64,000 bases of DNA from Deminuibacter sp966424055 (GTDB taxonomy: Bacteria > Bacteroidota > Bacteroidia > Chitinophagales > Chitinophagaceae), in assembly GCA_966424055.1 (NCBI GenBank), contig CBJLMB010000033.1, forward strand, positions 1-64,000. Direction: 5' to 3'. The notes below the pieces were generated by a model that was given only the letters and a program-made list of their open reading frames with translations, had not been told where the DNA came from and did not search any database. Below are positions 28,612 through 37,961 of the stretch, piece after piece. Both the position numbers and the translations under genes were made by a program. The stretch's first letter is position 1; each line of letters opens with the position of its first letter.

Positions 28612-30183
28612 TCAGTAGCCGGGATTTTGTTTGTCCACACCGGCTGCAGCCAGCTGGGGATTGTTATCTATTTCCTGCTGGGGAATAGGAAGTAATTCAT
28701 CCCTTCCTTTTCTGAAATAAGCCAGTGGGTCGGTTGAGAAATAGCCTTTCTTGCGCCAGCGCAAAATATCCCTGTTCCGTATTTCTTCATCACCCAGCTC
28801 CACCGTTTTTTCATGCATGATGGCCTTTGTCACCTGGTCTTTGCCTGATACAGGGAACTGAGCGGTAGGATAATGCGGCATTTGCACGGAGGCCCTGTCG
28901 CGTACCTGGTTAAGGTAGCCAACTGCTGCGGCAATATTACCCAGTTCATTTTCGCATTCGGCCAGCATCAGCAGCACTTCTGCATAACGGATAATACGCT
29001 GGTTATTGCCGCCGGGATGATAAGAAGCCACAGACACGCTTTGCTTATAGATCAGCATAAATTTGCGCCAGCTTATTTTTTTTACCACACCATTCACTGT
29101 AGAAGAATTGCCATTCTGCATGCCATCAGTCAGCACATCGGCATCATTGTTAAAACGGTCTCCGGTTTCATACACGGTAACCTTATAACGTGGATCTGTT
29201 TTAGCCGCACCTGTCGCGGTATTTTCAAATTCGTTCAGGAATCTATTGGAAGGAATAAGGTTGCGCCAGGCCACAGGGCAGTATTCCTGGTTGCGTACGG
29301 TAGATTGTGCATTGCCGCTGCCATCGCCGGTATAAGCCCAGTCAAAGGCATTGTCCCCTTTATCAAAAAATACCGCTTCCCAAATGGATTCTTTATTGAA
29401 TTCTGTTTCCTCCAGGAAGTTGTCACTGTAATTATCCATCAGCTGGTAAAGACCAGAGCCGGATACTTTCAATAAAGCTTCTTTTGCCGATGCATAATTG
29501 CCCTGCTGCATGTACACGCGGCCAAGCATGGCATTGGCTGCACCAGATGTAATTCTGCCCTGTTCTGCAGCGGCATAGCTTGCATTGAGCACTGCTGCCG
29601 CATCTTTCAGATCCTGTATGATCTGTGCGTACACTGTTTCTTCTTTGGCCCTGGGTTGAAATTCATTGGGTGTTTTTACTACTGCAGTATACAAAGGCAC
29701 AGCGCCCCATAAGCTCACCAGTTCAAAATAAGCCCATGCCCTGAAGAATTTGGCCTGGCCTACACACTGGTCGCGCAGTGTATTATTGTCTGTAACATTC
29801 GGCCCGCTGCCTATTACTGTATTGGAACGGTGTATCACGGTGTATAATCCATTCCATACGGCTGTCATTACCGGGTTGTCTGATGTGGTGGCGCCGTTCA
29901 AAATTTGTGCACGGGGCACTTCCAGCTGGCCACCGCCCGAAGACACATCATCGCTGCGCAGGTCGTGCAGGAAAAACCATTCACGGCCAATCAACCCACC
30001 GCCATGGAAAACAGAATAAATGGCATTGGTGCCTTTCAGCAGCTGGTCACTGTTTTTAAAGTAGTTGTCCAGCGTGGCATAGCTTGGATTGGTTTTATCC
30101 AGATTTTTAGTACAGCCTGCCAGCAGCATACCTGCCATGCAGCAGCCCATCCATATATTTTTGCAAAAAGCACTTTTTTTCAT
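28612..30183 (-). CDS. SusD/RagB-family surface glycan-binding lipoprotein
   Basis: This 523-residue lipoprotein has lipobox MLLAGC followed by Thr-Lys. SusD features include QAKFFRAWAYFELVSLWGAVPLY (about 130-152), GAANAMLGRVYMQQGNY with a TPR-like repeat, IRYAEVLLMLAECENELG, and KTVELGDEEIRNRDILRW. It ends DKQNPGY instead of the usual NGxW-like end. Its partner SusC lies 32 bp upstream on the same strand. There is no glycosidase next to the pair, so its ligand cannot be guessed from context. Confidence 0.95.
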   Translation of the reverse strand: MKKSAFCKNIWMGCCMAGMLLAGCTKNLDKTNPSYATLDNYFKNSDQLLKGTNAIYSVFHGGGLIGREWFFLHDLRSDDVSSGGGQLEVPRAQILNGATTSDNPVMTAVWNGLYTVIHRSNTVIGSGPNVTDNNTLRDQCVGQAKFFRAWAYFELVSLWGAVPLYTAVVKTPNEFQPRAKEETVYAQIIQDLKDAAAVLNASYAAAEQGRITSGAANAMLGRVYMQQGNYASAKEALLKVSGSGLYQLMDNYSDNFLEETEFNKESIWEAVFFDKGDNAFDWAYTGDGSGNAQSTVRNQEYCPVAWRNLIPSNRFLNEFENTATGAAKTDPRYKVTVYETGDRFNNDADVLTDGMQNGNSSTVNGVVKKISWRKFMLIYKQSVSVASYHPGGNNQRIIRYAEVLLMLAECENELGNIAAAVGYLNQVRDRASVQMPHYPTAQFPVSGKDQVTKAIMHEKTVELGDEEIRNRDILRWRKKGYFSTDPLAYFRKGRDELLPIPQQEIDNNPQLAAAGVDKQNPGY

Positions 30184-30215
30184 AATTCCATTTTTGAGTG
30201 AACAATTTACTTTCC

Positions 30216-33200
30216 CTAAAAACCTACCTGCAGACCTACCTGGAATGAGCGTGCAGCAGGATACTGGCCATAGTCAATGCCGTTGGTCAGTGTGGTGTTT
30301 TTCGACCCTATTTCAGGATCCCATCCTTTATAACGGGTAATGGTAAAAAGGTTCTGCGATGCAATGTACAGCCGCAGGTTGCCCAGTGCGCCTCTTGTAA
30401 GCGAGCGGAGTTTCGCGGCTGGTACGCTGTAGCCCAGTATGATATTCTTCAGCCTGAGATAAGAACCATCTTCAATCCACCGGCTGGATACACGGGCATT
30501 CTGGTTAGGATCGCCACTGATGGCACGGGGTATATTGGTATTGGTGTTCGATGGTGTCCAGGCATTCAGCACTTCCACACCGGCCCCGAATAAACGGGCC
30601 ATCCCTTCACGCAGCACCCTGGTGCCATTGAATATTTTATTTCCCTGTACGCCTTGAAAAAAAACAGAAAGGTCGAAATTTTTGTAGGCAGCAGTATAGT
30701 TCAGCGCATAAGTAAAGGAAGGGATATAGCTGCCCAGGAAGGTACGGTCATCGGCCGTGATCTTTCCATCGCCATTGAGGTCTTTGAACTTAATATCACC
30801 AGGTGCGGTAGATTTTGTAGGATCGGTACCGGTAATTTGCACAGGGCTTTTCGCTATTTCATCCTGGCTCTTGAAAATGCCTTCTGCTACATAACCGTAA
30901 AACGACTGTATGGGGCGGCCGGCAACGGTACGGGTAATATTACCATTACCAAAATCGGCATCAGCACCCGCATCGATGGTGGCATTGGCTGTGTTCAGGT
31001 GCAGTATCCTGTTGGTGATAAAACCGATGTTACCATTCAGGTTCCAGGTAAATACACCTTTGTTCTTATTATAACCCACCTGGATATCGATGCCGGTGTT
31101 TTTCATTGAAGCCGCATTCTGTTGCGAGCCTGCGCCGCCAAACCCGAAACTGGCTGGTGTGGGAATGGTTAATATGAGGTTGTCTGTTTGCCTGCGGTAC
31201 CATTCTGCCGTTAATGTAATGCTATTGGCGAACAGGCCAAGATCGATACCCAGGTTCACCTGCTTTGTTTTTTCCCATTCAAGGCTGGTACTGGCAAGCT
31301 GGTTATAATAAGATGCATTGCCTACTGAAAGTGTATTGCCGAAAGGATAAGTGGCACCATTGGCCTGTACCACTGCCTGCCAGGGATACTCATTGGCCAG
31401 TACTGAATTTTGCAGTGCAGGGAAAATACCGATAGCGTTAAGCCCGGTGACACCATAACCGCCGCGCAGTTTTAATTCGGATATAGCCGTTACCGGTTTT
31501 AGAAAAGATTCCTGGTCTACCCGCCATCCTGCAGAGATGGAAGGGAAATTCTGGAATTTTTTGCCGGGTGCCCATACTGATAGACCATCGCGACGGATAG
31601 CGCCGCTGATCAGGTATTTGCCGGCGAATGCATAGTTCACCCTGCCGATATAAGATTGTATCAGCGTTGCTGTTCTTGTAGAGAAAGCCGTTACATTGGT
31701 AGCACCTACCAGTGTTTGGATATCGTTGGTGCCCTGGTTGCCGGTTTGTGATTCTCCGAAGTTCCGCGCATCCTGGCTTTCCAGTACGGCAATAGCATTG
31801 ATATGATGCTTGCCGAATGTTTTATCGAAAGTAAGTTGCTGTGTGTATAGCATCGTAGTGCGGTTGGAACGCTGGTCGGTTATAGTGGCCACTGCAGCAT
31901 TTCTGCCCTTATCATTAAAGATCGGGCTGAACTGGTGCTGGAACAGTGTTACATAATCTACGCCGAATGTTGAACGGAAATTTAACCAGGGTGTAAAATT
32001 CACCTGTGCATATACAGTGCCGAGCAGTTTGAAGGTTTTATTGTGTGCATCTCCCAGAAGCAGCGCATCTTCTATAGGGTTCGTGGGGTCGGCGCCGTCT
32101 ACACTGTTTTCTGCATTGCGGTAGCCGCCATTGGTGGTAGGATCATGCACCGGCAGATAAGGCAAGGCCCTTACTACATTGGCCAGGCGGGTCCTGTTAC
32201 CCGATGTATTGTCATAACGCTGGTTGGCATAGGAGAGCAGCAGGTTCTGCCCGATGCTGAATGCCTTGCTGATGGTATGATCGCTGTTTATCCTGAAATT
32301 CCCTCTTTCATAATTCACGCCCTGTGCTATGCCCTCCTGTTTAAAATACCCACCGGAAGTGTAGTACCTGGATCTTTCATTCCCGCCATTTACAGAAAGA
32401 TTGGTTTGTGTAATAAGCCCGTTCCTGAAATAAGCATCCTGCCAGTTGGTGTTGGTTTGGGCATAAGTTTGAGAGGCTCCTGCATAAATGGGCTGGTTGA
32501 AATTGGCATCTTCCAGCCTGGGTGGTTTAGCGATGCCTGCAGCTCCGTTCAATGCTCTTTCATATTGAAGGTATTGTTGTGTGTTTAGCAGGTCTATTTT
32601 TTTCCAGGGTTGCTGTACACCGATATAGCTGTCCAGGTTTACATGCATTTTTCCGTCGCGTGTGCCTTTTTTGGTAGTGATGATAATGACACCATTGGTG
32701 GCTCTTGAACCATAGATCGCCGCAGCGCTGGCATCTTTCAGCACTTCTACCGACTGCACATCTTTACTGTCAAAATTGGCCAGGTTGGCCGTGGGGAATC
32801 CATCGATCACATACAATGGATCAGATGCATAGCTGATAGAGCTAATGCCCCTGATCCTTACTATCGGTTCGCTGCCGGGCGAACCGTTATTGGTAACCGT
32901 AACGCCGGCTACACGGCCCTGCAAGGCTTGCTGTACACTGGCTACCGGCAGTTCGCCCACTGTTTTACCCGATACCGATGCAACAGAACCGGTGAGCGAT
33001 CTTTTTTTCTGCGTACCATAACCGATGACCACCACCTGCTCAAGCGATTGCGATTCAGGTTTCAGACTAACATCGTATTGAAGATCGCTGCCTACCCGCT
33101 GCTCTGCGGGAAGATATCCCACATAGGTGAAAAGCAGCACTTCACCGGCAGCAGCATTAATGCTATAGCTGCCGTCAGCTGCGGTAACCGTGCTCCGGCT

Positions 33201-33404
33201 GCCGTTTCTTACAGCTACGGATACACCTGATAACGGCTTTCCATTTTCATCACTCAGCTTGCCTTTTATTAAATGCCGCTCCTGGGCAACGCCGCTCACC
33301 GTGGTTAATAACAAACAGAAACAGAAAAATGAGAAGACTGCAGTTTGCCCGGCTGTTTTAAAAGCCCGGCATATTTTACAAAAGACCTCTGGGAATAATT
33401 TCAT
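30216..33404 (-). CDS. SusC/RagA-family TonB-dependent outer-membrane transporter
   Basis: This 1062-residue protein has a long N-terminal region with a signal segment (FSFFCFCLLLTTVSGVAQ), a carboxypeptidase-regulatory-like domain (LIKGKLSDENGKPLSGVSVAV), the TonB-box-like VVVIGYGTQKKRS, and a plug (ALQGRVAGVTVTNNGSPG, VRIRGISSI, LYVIDGFP, SVEVLKDASAAAIYGSRATNG). The barrel ends in FQVGLQVGF. It is full length for the family. It starts an operon with the SusD gene downstream. A promoter candidate and two palindromes lie about 430-550 bp upstream of its ATG, which implies a long leader. Confidence 0.96.
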   Translation of the reverse strand: MKLFPEVFCKICRAFKTAGQTAVFSFFCFCLLLTTVSGVAQERHLIKGKLSDENGKPLSGVSVAVRNGSRSTVTAADGSYSINAAAGEVLLFTYVGYLPAEQRVGSDLQYDVSLKPESQSLEQVVVIGYGTQKKRSLTGSVASVSGKTVGELPVASVQQALQGRVAGVTVTNNGSPGSEPIVRIRGISSISYASDPLYVIDGFPTANLANFDSKDVQSVEVLKDASAAAIYGSRATNGVIIITTKKGTRDGKMHVNLDSYIGVQQPWKKIDLLNTQQYLQYERALNGAAGIAKPPRLEDANFNQPIYAGASQTYAQTNTNWQDAYFRNGLITQTNLSVNGGNERSRYYTSGGYFKQEGIAQGVNYERGNFRINSDHTISKAFSIGQNLLLSYANQRYDNTSGNRTRLANVVRALPYLPVHDPTTNGGYRNAENSVDGADPTNPIEDALLLGDAHNKTFKLLGTVYAQVNFTPWLNFRSTFGVDYVTLFQHQFSPIFNDKGRNAAVATITDQRSNRTTMLYTQQLTFDKTFGKHHINAIAVLESQDARNFGESQTGNQGTNDIQTLVGATNVTAFSTRTATLIQSYIGRVNYAFAGKYLISGAIRRDGLSVWAPGKKFQNFPSISAGWRVDQESFLKPVTAISELKLRGGYGVTGLNAIGIFPALQNSVLANEYPWQAVVQANGATYPFGNTLSVGNASYYNQLASTSLEWEKTKQVNLGIDLGLFANSITLTAEWYRRQTDNLILTIPTPASFGFGGAGSQQNAASMKNTGIDIQVGYNKNKGVFTWNLNGNIGFITNRILHLNTANATIDAGADADFGNGNITRTVAGRPIQSFYGYVAEGIFKSQDEIAKSPVQITGTDPTKSTAPGDIKFKDLNGDGKITADDRTFLGSYIPSFTYALNYTAAYKNFDLSVFFQGVQGNKIFNGTRVLREGMARLFGAGVEVLNAWTPSNTNTNIPRAISGDPNQNARVSSRWIEDGSYLRLKNIILGYSVPAAKLRSLTRGALGNLRLYIASQNLFTITRYKGWDPEIGSKNTTLTNGIDYGQYPAARSFQVGLQVGF

Positions 33405-34341
33405 AGCAGTTTGGTTGAGTTAATACAATCCGGCTTGTGAAGCCTGTTTACAATAGAGGGGTAGGTAGCGGTTAACTGGAATTCATATGGTGTGATTATT
33501 TAGGTAATGACAAAAGCAATTGAAAGGGCAAATCGGGTGTATGGGATATTACAGTTGGCCGCAGGTATTTTAACCCCGGGTAGGTATAGGGCAAAGCAAT
33601 ACTACTGTGCTGATAAAGCACACTTGCATTGGAGCCAGGTTATACTTGCCCCAAAGGGAACATGTATGCATAACCTGCAGGGATGTGCAAAGCAATTATC
33701 TGCACCATACCAGTGGTTATGCTGATGCATTCCGTTCAGGGCTTGTAGGCAATAAAGATGTTGTAAGCTGGCAGCAACTGTTATATCTGTTTGGTTAACG
33801 AATAGGTTGTACAGCAATCATTGACAGGCTAAATGTAAATAGTTTTCTTCATTTTGCAACCGATTGCATTAAATTTTTAATTTACCGGAATTATGGTTCT
33901 ATTTTGGGTTGATCTCACCTAGTGTATTAGTGCGTTTTTATATTGCTACCGATTGCATTAAATCGATTTAACAGGTATTAGAGTGCTTAATTTTTGCATG
34001 TACACGGTTTGCCGTTATAAGATGCATCCCTCACAGTATCCGCAAATGAATGCTATTGAACCGGTAAGCACTTATGGATAAAAAGCAGGATGGATACCCA
34101 GGAACCTGTATAAATAAGTAGAGGACTTCACTGATCGCTATTGAACCAATAAAATGAAAGTTAATTGATACAGGACCCGGATAATTTATAGCGCCCTTTA
34201 TTAAATCCAATTTGTCCAAAGCTGCGGGATATTTCCCCAGGCAATAAGGCTGTATATTTATTCATAAATGATCGCGGTAGATTGTTGTTCAGCACTGCGT
34301 AAACTTTACATAAATACCGATAACACCTGTAAAAAGCAGAT
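33405..34341. other. 937-bp region between divergent SusC and MFS genes
   Basis: No convincing gene is seen; short open frames have no family features and poor codon use. The notable content is a minus-strand promoter candidate with two LacI-like palindromes at 33830-33957 (separate entry). Downstream of that promoter, 33405-33829 would be a leader of about 420 bases for the SusC/SusD transcript. Confidence 0.6.
33830..33957 (-). promoter_or_regulatory. Minus-strand Bacteroidota-type promoter with two LacI-like operator palindromes
   Basis: Reading the minus strand, TTG (33859-33857) is followed after 19 bases by TACATTTA (33837-33830), close to the Bacteroidota promoter TTTG-N19-TAnnTTTG. 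The near-palindrome TGCAACCGATTGCA (33855-33868) overlaps the -33 element, and a second, weaker copy TGCTACCGATTGCA lies at 33944-33957; both are followed by TTAAAT. Their centres are 89 bp apart. The CG-centred TGCAA/TTGCA pattern is like sites used by LacI/GalR-family repressors. No such regulator is encoded in the window. Assignment to SusC/SusD is by orientation. Confidence 0.5.
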
Positions 34342-35547
34342 ATGCAATTGGAAATGAAAATGAGGCCAGCTGAGTTTATCGTTCTGTCGGCTTGCACAAT
34401 GACCTTGACGGCTTTAGGCATAGATATCATGCTTCCCGCATTTGGTAAGCTCCGGGAGCATTATGGACTTACACCTGATTCTACCGATACTGCAAAGATC
34501 ATTTCATTCTTTTTCATGGGGCAGGTGGCCCAGATCATTTTTGGTGTACTTTCCGACCGTTTTGGGCGACTGCCGGTTTTAAGGGTCGGTTTCCCGCTCT
34601 ACATTGCAGGCGGATTGGTCACGGCCTTTGCACCCAGCCTCAAGATCATGCTGTTGGCACGCTTTGTAGCAGGCATGGGCGCATCCGCCGTTTTTATGGC
34701 CACTATCGCGGGTGTTCGTGACCGCTTTGTTGGAAACCAGATGGCCCGTATCATGTCTTTGATCTTTACGATCTTCTTGTTCACACCGATCGTTGCACCC
34801 TTTTTAGGCGTGGCGATCTTGTCCATTTCATCCTGGAAGATGGTATTTCTTACCCCTCCCTTGTTTGCGGTTATCGTGTTTCTCTGGTCACTCCGGCTGG
34901 AAGAATCCCTCCCAAAGGAACACCGTGTTTCGCTCGACTGGATCAATATCGGCCGATCCATCCGTAAGGTCATGGGGAACCCGGTTTTCCTCCGCTACAC
35001 CGGGATCACGACCCTTCTTTTTACGGCACTAAGCTCGTATGTCGCCAGCTCCGAACACATTATTGGCGGTATCTATGGCAAACCTGGATTATTTGCCTGG
35101 ATCTTTGCCGGTATTGGTCTGCTGATGTCATGCTGCACCCTGTTGAATTCCCGTCTTTCATCCAGGTATGGCGCACGCAGGGTGATAAAATGGCTCATCA
35201 GTATCTATACTGTGATAGGGGGGCTTTTACTGGTGTGCACCTTCGCGTTAGGCGATCCGCCGGACATGCTTTTATTTTTTATTGCTGTTGCCCTGCTGCT
35301 GGCAATCAATCTGGCTGTAGAGCCCAATAGTAGCGCTTTGGCGCTGGAACCTATGGGAAACATGGCGGGTATGGCCTCTTCTATTTATGGAACATCCTTC
35401 TTTTTTATTGGCGCATCTCTGGGTTCAGTGATCAGTCAGCTAATGCATAATCATGTTCTTCCTATTGTTCTAAGCTTTTTTATCCTGGGGTTGTTCGCTG
35501 TGCTCCTGGTATTTAGTGACAACCGTCCTGTTCACAAGCAGCTTTGA
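34342..35547 (+). CDS. MFS drug exporter, Bcr/CflA family
   Basis: This 401-residue integral membrane protein has about 12 hydrophobic segments. The MFS motif A appears between TM2 and TM3 (GVLSDRFGRLPVLR, about residues 71-84), and the early segment ACTMTLTALGIDIMLPAFGKL resembles the TDMYLPAxP start of Bcr/CflA transporters. ARFVAGMGASAVFMATIAG is motif-B-like. The likely role is proton-driven efflux of small toxic compounds. Start codons at ATG 34342, 34354 and 34360 are all possible. It stands alone, divergent from the SusC/SusD operon. Confidence 0.88.
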   Translation: MQLEMKMRPAEFIVLSACTMTLTALGIDIMLPAFGKLREHYGLTPDSTDTAKIISFFFMGQVAQIIFGVLSDRFGRLPVLRVGFPLYIAGGLVTAFAPSLKIMLLARFVAGMGASAVFMATIAGVRDRFVGNQMARIMSLIFTIFLFTPIVAPFLGVAILSISSWKMVFLTPPLFAVIVFLWSLRLEESLPKEHRVSLDWINIGRSIRKVMGNPVFLRYTGITTLLFTALSSYVASSEHIIGGIYGKPGLFAWIFAGIGLLMSCCTLLNSRLSSRYGARRVIKWLISIYTVIGGLLLVCTFALGDPPDMLLFFIAVALLLAINLAVEPNSSALALEPMGNMAGMASSIYGTSFFFIGASLGSVISQLMHNHVLPIVLSFFILGLFAVLLVFSDNRPVHKQL

Positions 35548-35800
35548 GTAAACGCATACATTCAAGCTGCCGAAGGTCTTTCACGCTTACTGTTACCAGT
35601 TCACCCGGCAAACAATATTGCGATAACAGCTATAATGCCTTGTAATAACAGCGGCAATGGACTTGTTATGATATATCCTGGCAGTTGTATCGTTCCTGCG
35701 CGCGGCATACGGAATCACCCCTGTTAAGGTCGCATATACCACCCCTGAAGATCTATTTTATCAATGATCTTTGTATTGTCAACAAAACAAATAAAACAAT

Positions 35801-36208
35801 ATGAGCAAGAAAATTTTCATTAACCTGCCAGTGGCAGACCTTAAAAAGTCAATAGACTTTTATTCAGCAATCGGGTTCGTCAATAACCCGCAGTTCACAG
35901 ATGATACGGCTGCATGCATGGTACTTACAGAAGAAATTTTTGTGATGCTGCTCACGCATGATAAATTCAAAACGTTTACTTCAAAAGAAATTGCCGATAC
36001 CAAAAAAACAACTGCTGTTATTAACTCACTGTCGGTCGACAGCAATGCCGAAGTAAACCAATTTGCAGAAAAAGCTGTTGCTGCAGGCGGTACAGAGCCA
36101 AATAAAGCAAGGGATTATGGCTTTATGTTGCAACGCAGTATTGAAGACCTTGATGGCAACCTATGGGAAGTACTGTATATGGATCTGTCAAAATTTCCAA
36201 AACAATAA
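35801..36208 (+). CDS. VOC-superfamily (glyoxalase/bleomycin-resistance-like) protein
   Basis: This 135-residue cytosolic protein has the VOC pattern: IFINLPVADLKKSIDFYSAIGF at the start, FVMLLTHDKFKTF in the middle and DLDGNLWEVLYMD at the end, with a metal-binding Glu in the last strand (WEVLYMD). It resembles the subgroup often annotated as lactoylglutathione lyase-like or extradiol-dioxygenase-like, whose substrate is unknown. The DoxX-like gene follows after 27 bp and is probably co-transcribed. Confidence 0.85.
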   Translation: MSKKIFINLPVADLKKSIDFYSAIGFVNNPQFTDDTAACMVLTEEIFVMLLTHDKFKTFTSKEIADTKKTTAVINSLSVDSNAEVNQFAEKAVAAGGTEPNKARDYGFMLQRSIEDLDGNLWEVLYMDLSKFPKQ

Positions 36209-36235
36209 ACTAAATAACAAACTAACACTTACGAG

Positions 36236-36604
36236 ATGAAAAAGATTAAAATGATCTATTGGATCACCACTTCATTAATTTTTATAATGGAAGGGGTGCT
36301 GCCCGCATTAACTTCACAGACCGAAGCGGCGAAAGAAGGAATAAGGCATTTGCTATACCCCGCGTATTTTGGAAATGCCCTGGTTGTTTTTAAAGTGCTG
36401 GGTGCGCTTGCACTAATTATACCCCAGGTTTCAAAAAGAATTAAAGAATGGGCTTATGCAGGGTTTACTTTTGATTTCATTTTTGCAAGCATCAGTTATT
36501 TTGCTGTGGATGGAATGGGATTTCTATCATTTTTCCCGCTCATATTTCTGGCTATTCTTGCAGTATCCTACTATTGCTATCACAAATTAACTGCTGGCAA
36601 ATAA
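36236..36604 (+). CDS. DoxX-like small membrane protein
   Basis: This 122-residue protein has four hydrophobic segments (about 7-25, 46-62, 74-90 and 96-115). The wording YWITTSLIFIMEGVLPAL, FKVLGALALIIP and IKEWAYAGFTFDFIFASISYFAVDG is typical of the DoxX_2-like family in Bacteroidota. Its function is not known. These genes commonly sit beside VOC or YCII-type genes, as here. A strong terminator follows at 36810. Confidence 0.8.
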   Translation: MKKIKMIYWITTSLIFIMEGVLPALTSQTEAAKEGIRHLLYPAYFGNALVVFKVLGALALIIPQVSKRIKEWAYAGFTFDFIFASISYFAVDGMGFLSFFPLIFLAILAVSYYCYHKLTAGK

Positions 36605-36809
36605 ACAGGCAAAGGTAAAAATACAGGACCAGCTCTGTTTGAAAACTCATTTCTTGCTTCACTACCTATGAATGTGGTTACTTTAAGCAGTGGCCTTACG
36701 TAAGGACATTAAAATGATTTACGGGTAATCCGCCATCACCTTTAACATAGAAATACTTCTCCCTGCCTGTATCTCCCAATAAATAAATTGTACTGTTTGT
36801 ACAAGCTGA

Positions 36810-36850
36810 TAAAAGCTGTCCCCGCTAACGGGACGGCTTTTTTGTTTTAC
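36810..36850 (+). terminator. Intrinsic terminator after the VOC/DoxX genes
   Basis: Arms 36810-36821 (AAAAGCTGTCCC) and 36829-36840 (GGGACGGCTTTT) pair over 12 bp with one G-U wobble, loop of 7, then TTTGTTTT. It lies 205 bp after the DoxX-like stop codon in a 323-bp gap with no gene. Confidence 0.8.
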
Positions 36851-36927
36851 AAAAAACGTTCCTGTTCCCATTTGTACAATTTACCCGGTTTTACTGTTGC
36901 GAATTTTGAGTTCTAAATCATCATAAC

Positions 36928-37410
36928 ATGAAACAGAGAACGATTGTACAATTTGCGGTTTGTGCTTTGATAGCGCTCTTCAGCCGCAATATTGGTTTTG
37001 CACAACCAATAGCTGATAATAGTTTGGATAGCGAAAAGAAAATCATTGAGAAAATAAATGAGCAATATTTTGCCGCCATTCAGCACAATGATTCCGTTTC
37101 TTTTTGCAGCCAGTACAGTTTTGATTGCTGGATAATGAACACCAGCGTGCCGGTGTATTGCGGCCCTGATGCGGCGCACGACTACTTTGCAGATTTAACT
37201 GAAAAGAGAAAAGTAGCAAAGGGCAAATTTATTACCATCGACTTATACGAGACCGGAAAGGGGATGTTAACGGAAGTTGGATTTTATCAATTGTATAACA
37301 GTGCAGGTGAACAGTTTGATGATGGCGCTTACATGGTATTGTGGAAGAAAACCAGTGATGGATGGAAACGGTTCAGAGAATCGAGAAACAGCAGCAGAAA
37401 ACAATCATAG
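36928..37410 (+). CDS. Exported DUF4440/SnoaL-like protein, copy 1
   Basis: This 160-residue protein has a signal peptide (FAVCALIALFSRNIGFAQ). The mature part looks like a small NTF2-like domain (DUF4440 type): KIIEKINEQYFAAIQHNDSVSFCSQYSFDCWIMN, then FDDGAYMVLWKKTSDGWKRFRES at the end. Its neighbour at 37444 has the same length and aligns along the whole mature part (DDGxxxVLWKKTxxGWKxFR), so the two are tandem duplicates. These folds bind small ligands or act as enzymes; no activity can be assigned. Confidence 0.75.
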   Translation: MKQRTIVQFAVCALIALFSRNIGFAQPIADNSLDSEKKIIEKINEQYFAAIQHNDSVSFCSQYSFDCWIMNTSVPVYCGPDAAHDYFADLTEKRKVAKGKFITIDLYETGKGMLTEVGFYQLYNSAGEQFDDGAYMVLWKKTSDGWKRFRESRNSSRKQS

Positions 37411-37443
37411 TATATTCTATCAATAAACTATAAACAGTAAAGT

Positions 37444-37926
37444 ATGAAAGCAAGATATTCTGACAAATTGGTTTTACTGGTTATCACACTTATGACTGTG
37501 GGATATGGTTGCAGCCAGGCAACTGATAAAAACAAGCAGATGGAGGAAGTTAAGAAGGCCATTGCAGAAAGTAATGCGGTCTATTTCCAATCCTTTGCAA
37601 AAAATGATTCTTCCATTTTTATTGAACGTTATGCGGAAGATGCCTGTATAATGGCGCCCTTTTCACCGCAGCAATGCGGCCGGGAAAATGCGGCAAAATT
37701 TTTCAGGGAAGCATATAAAAATTATGGCTTGAGAAATGGAAAATTTATTACCACGGCAATATATGGCGATGCAATTGAATACGTGACAGAAGAGGGGCTT
37801 TGGCATAGCTATAATGCTAAAGGAGAGATGTTTGATGATGGCAAGTTCCTGGTGTTATGGAAGAAAACAAAGAAAGGATGGAAAATGTTCCGGGATTCTT
37901 TCAGCTCTAATCATGCCTCTCCATAA
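37444..37926 (+). CDS. DUF4440/SnoaL-like lipoprotein, copy 2
   Basis: This 160-residue protein has lipobox VGYGC (Cys23), so unlike copy 1 it is probably membrane-anchored. The NTF2-like part includes AVYFQSFAKNDSSIFIERYAEDACIM, QQCGRENAAKFF and FDDGKFLVLWKKTKKGWKMFRDSF. It lies 33 bp after copy 1 and 35 bp before the next gene, suggesting one transcript through to the M20 amidohydrolase gene. Its function is unknown. Confidence 0.75.
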   Translation: MKARYSDKLVLLVITLMTVGYGCSQATDKNKQMEEVKKAIAESNAVYFQSFAKNDSSIFIERYAEDACIMAPFSPQQCGRENAAKFFREAYKNYGLRNGKFITTAIYGDAIEYVTEEGLWHSYNAKGEMFDDGKFLVLWKKTKKGWKMFRDSFSSNHASP

Positions 37927-37961
37927 CCCTTTTTTTAAACAATATTAACCCGAATTAGACA

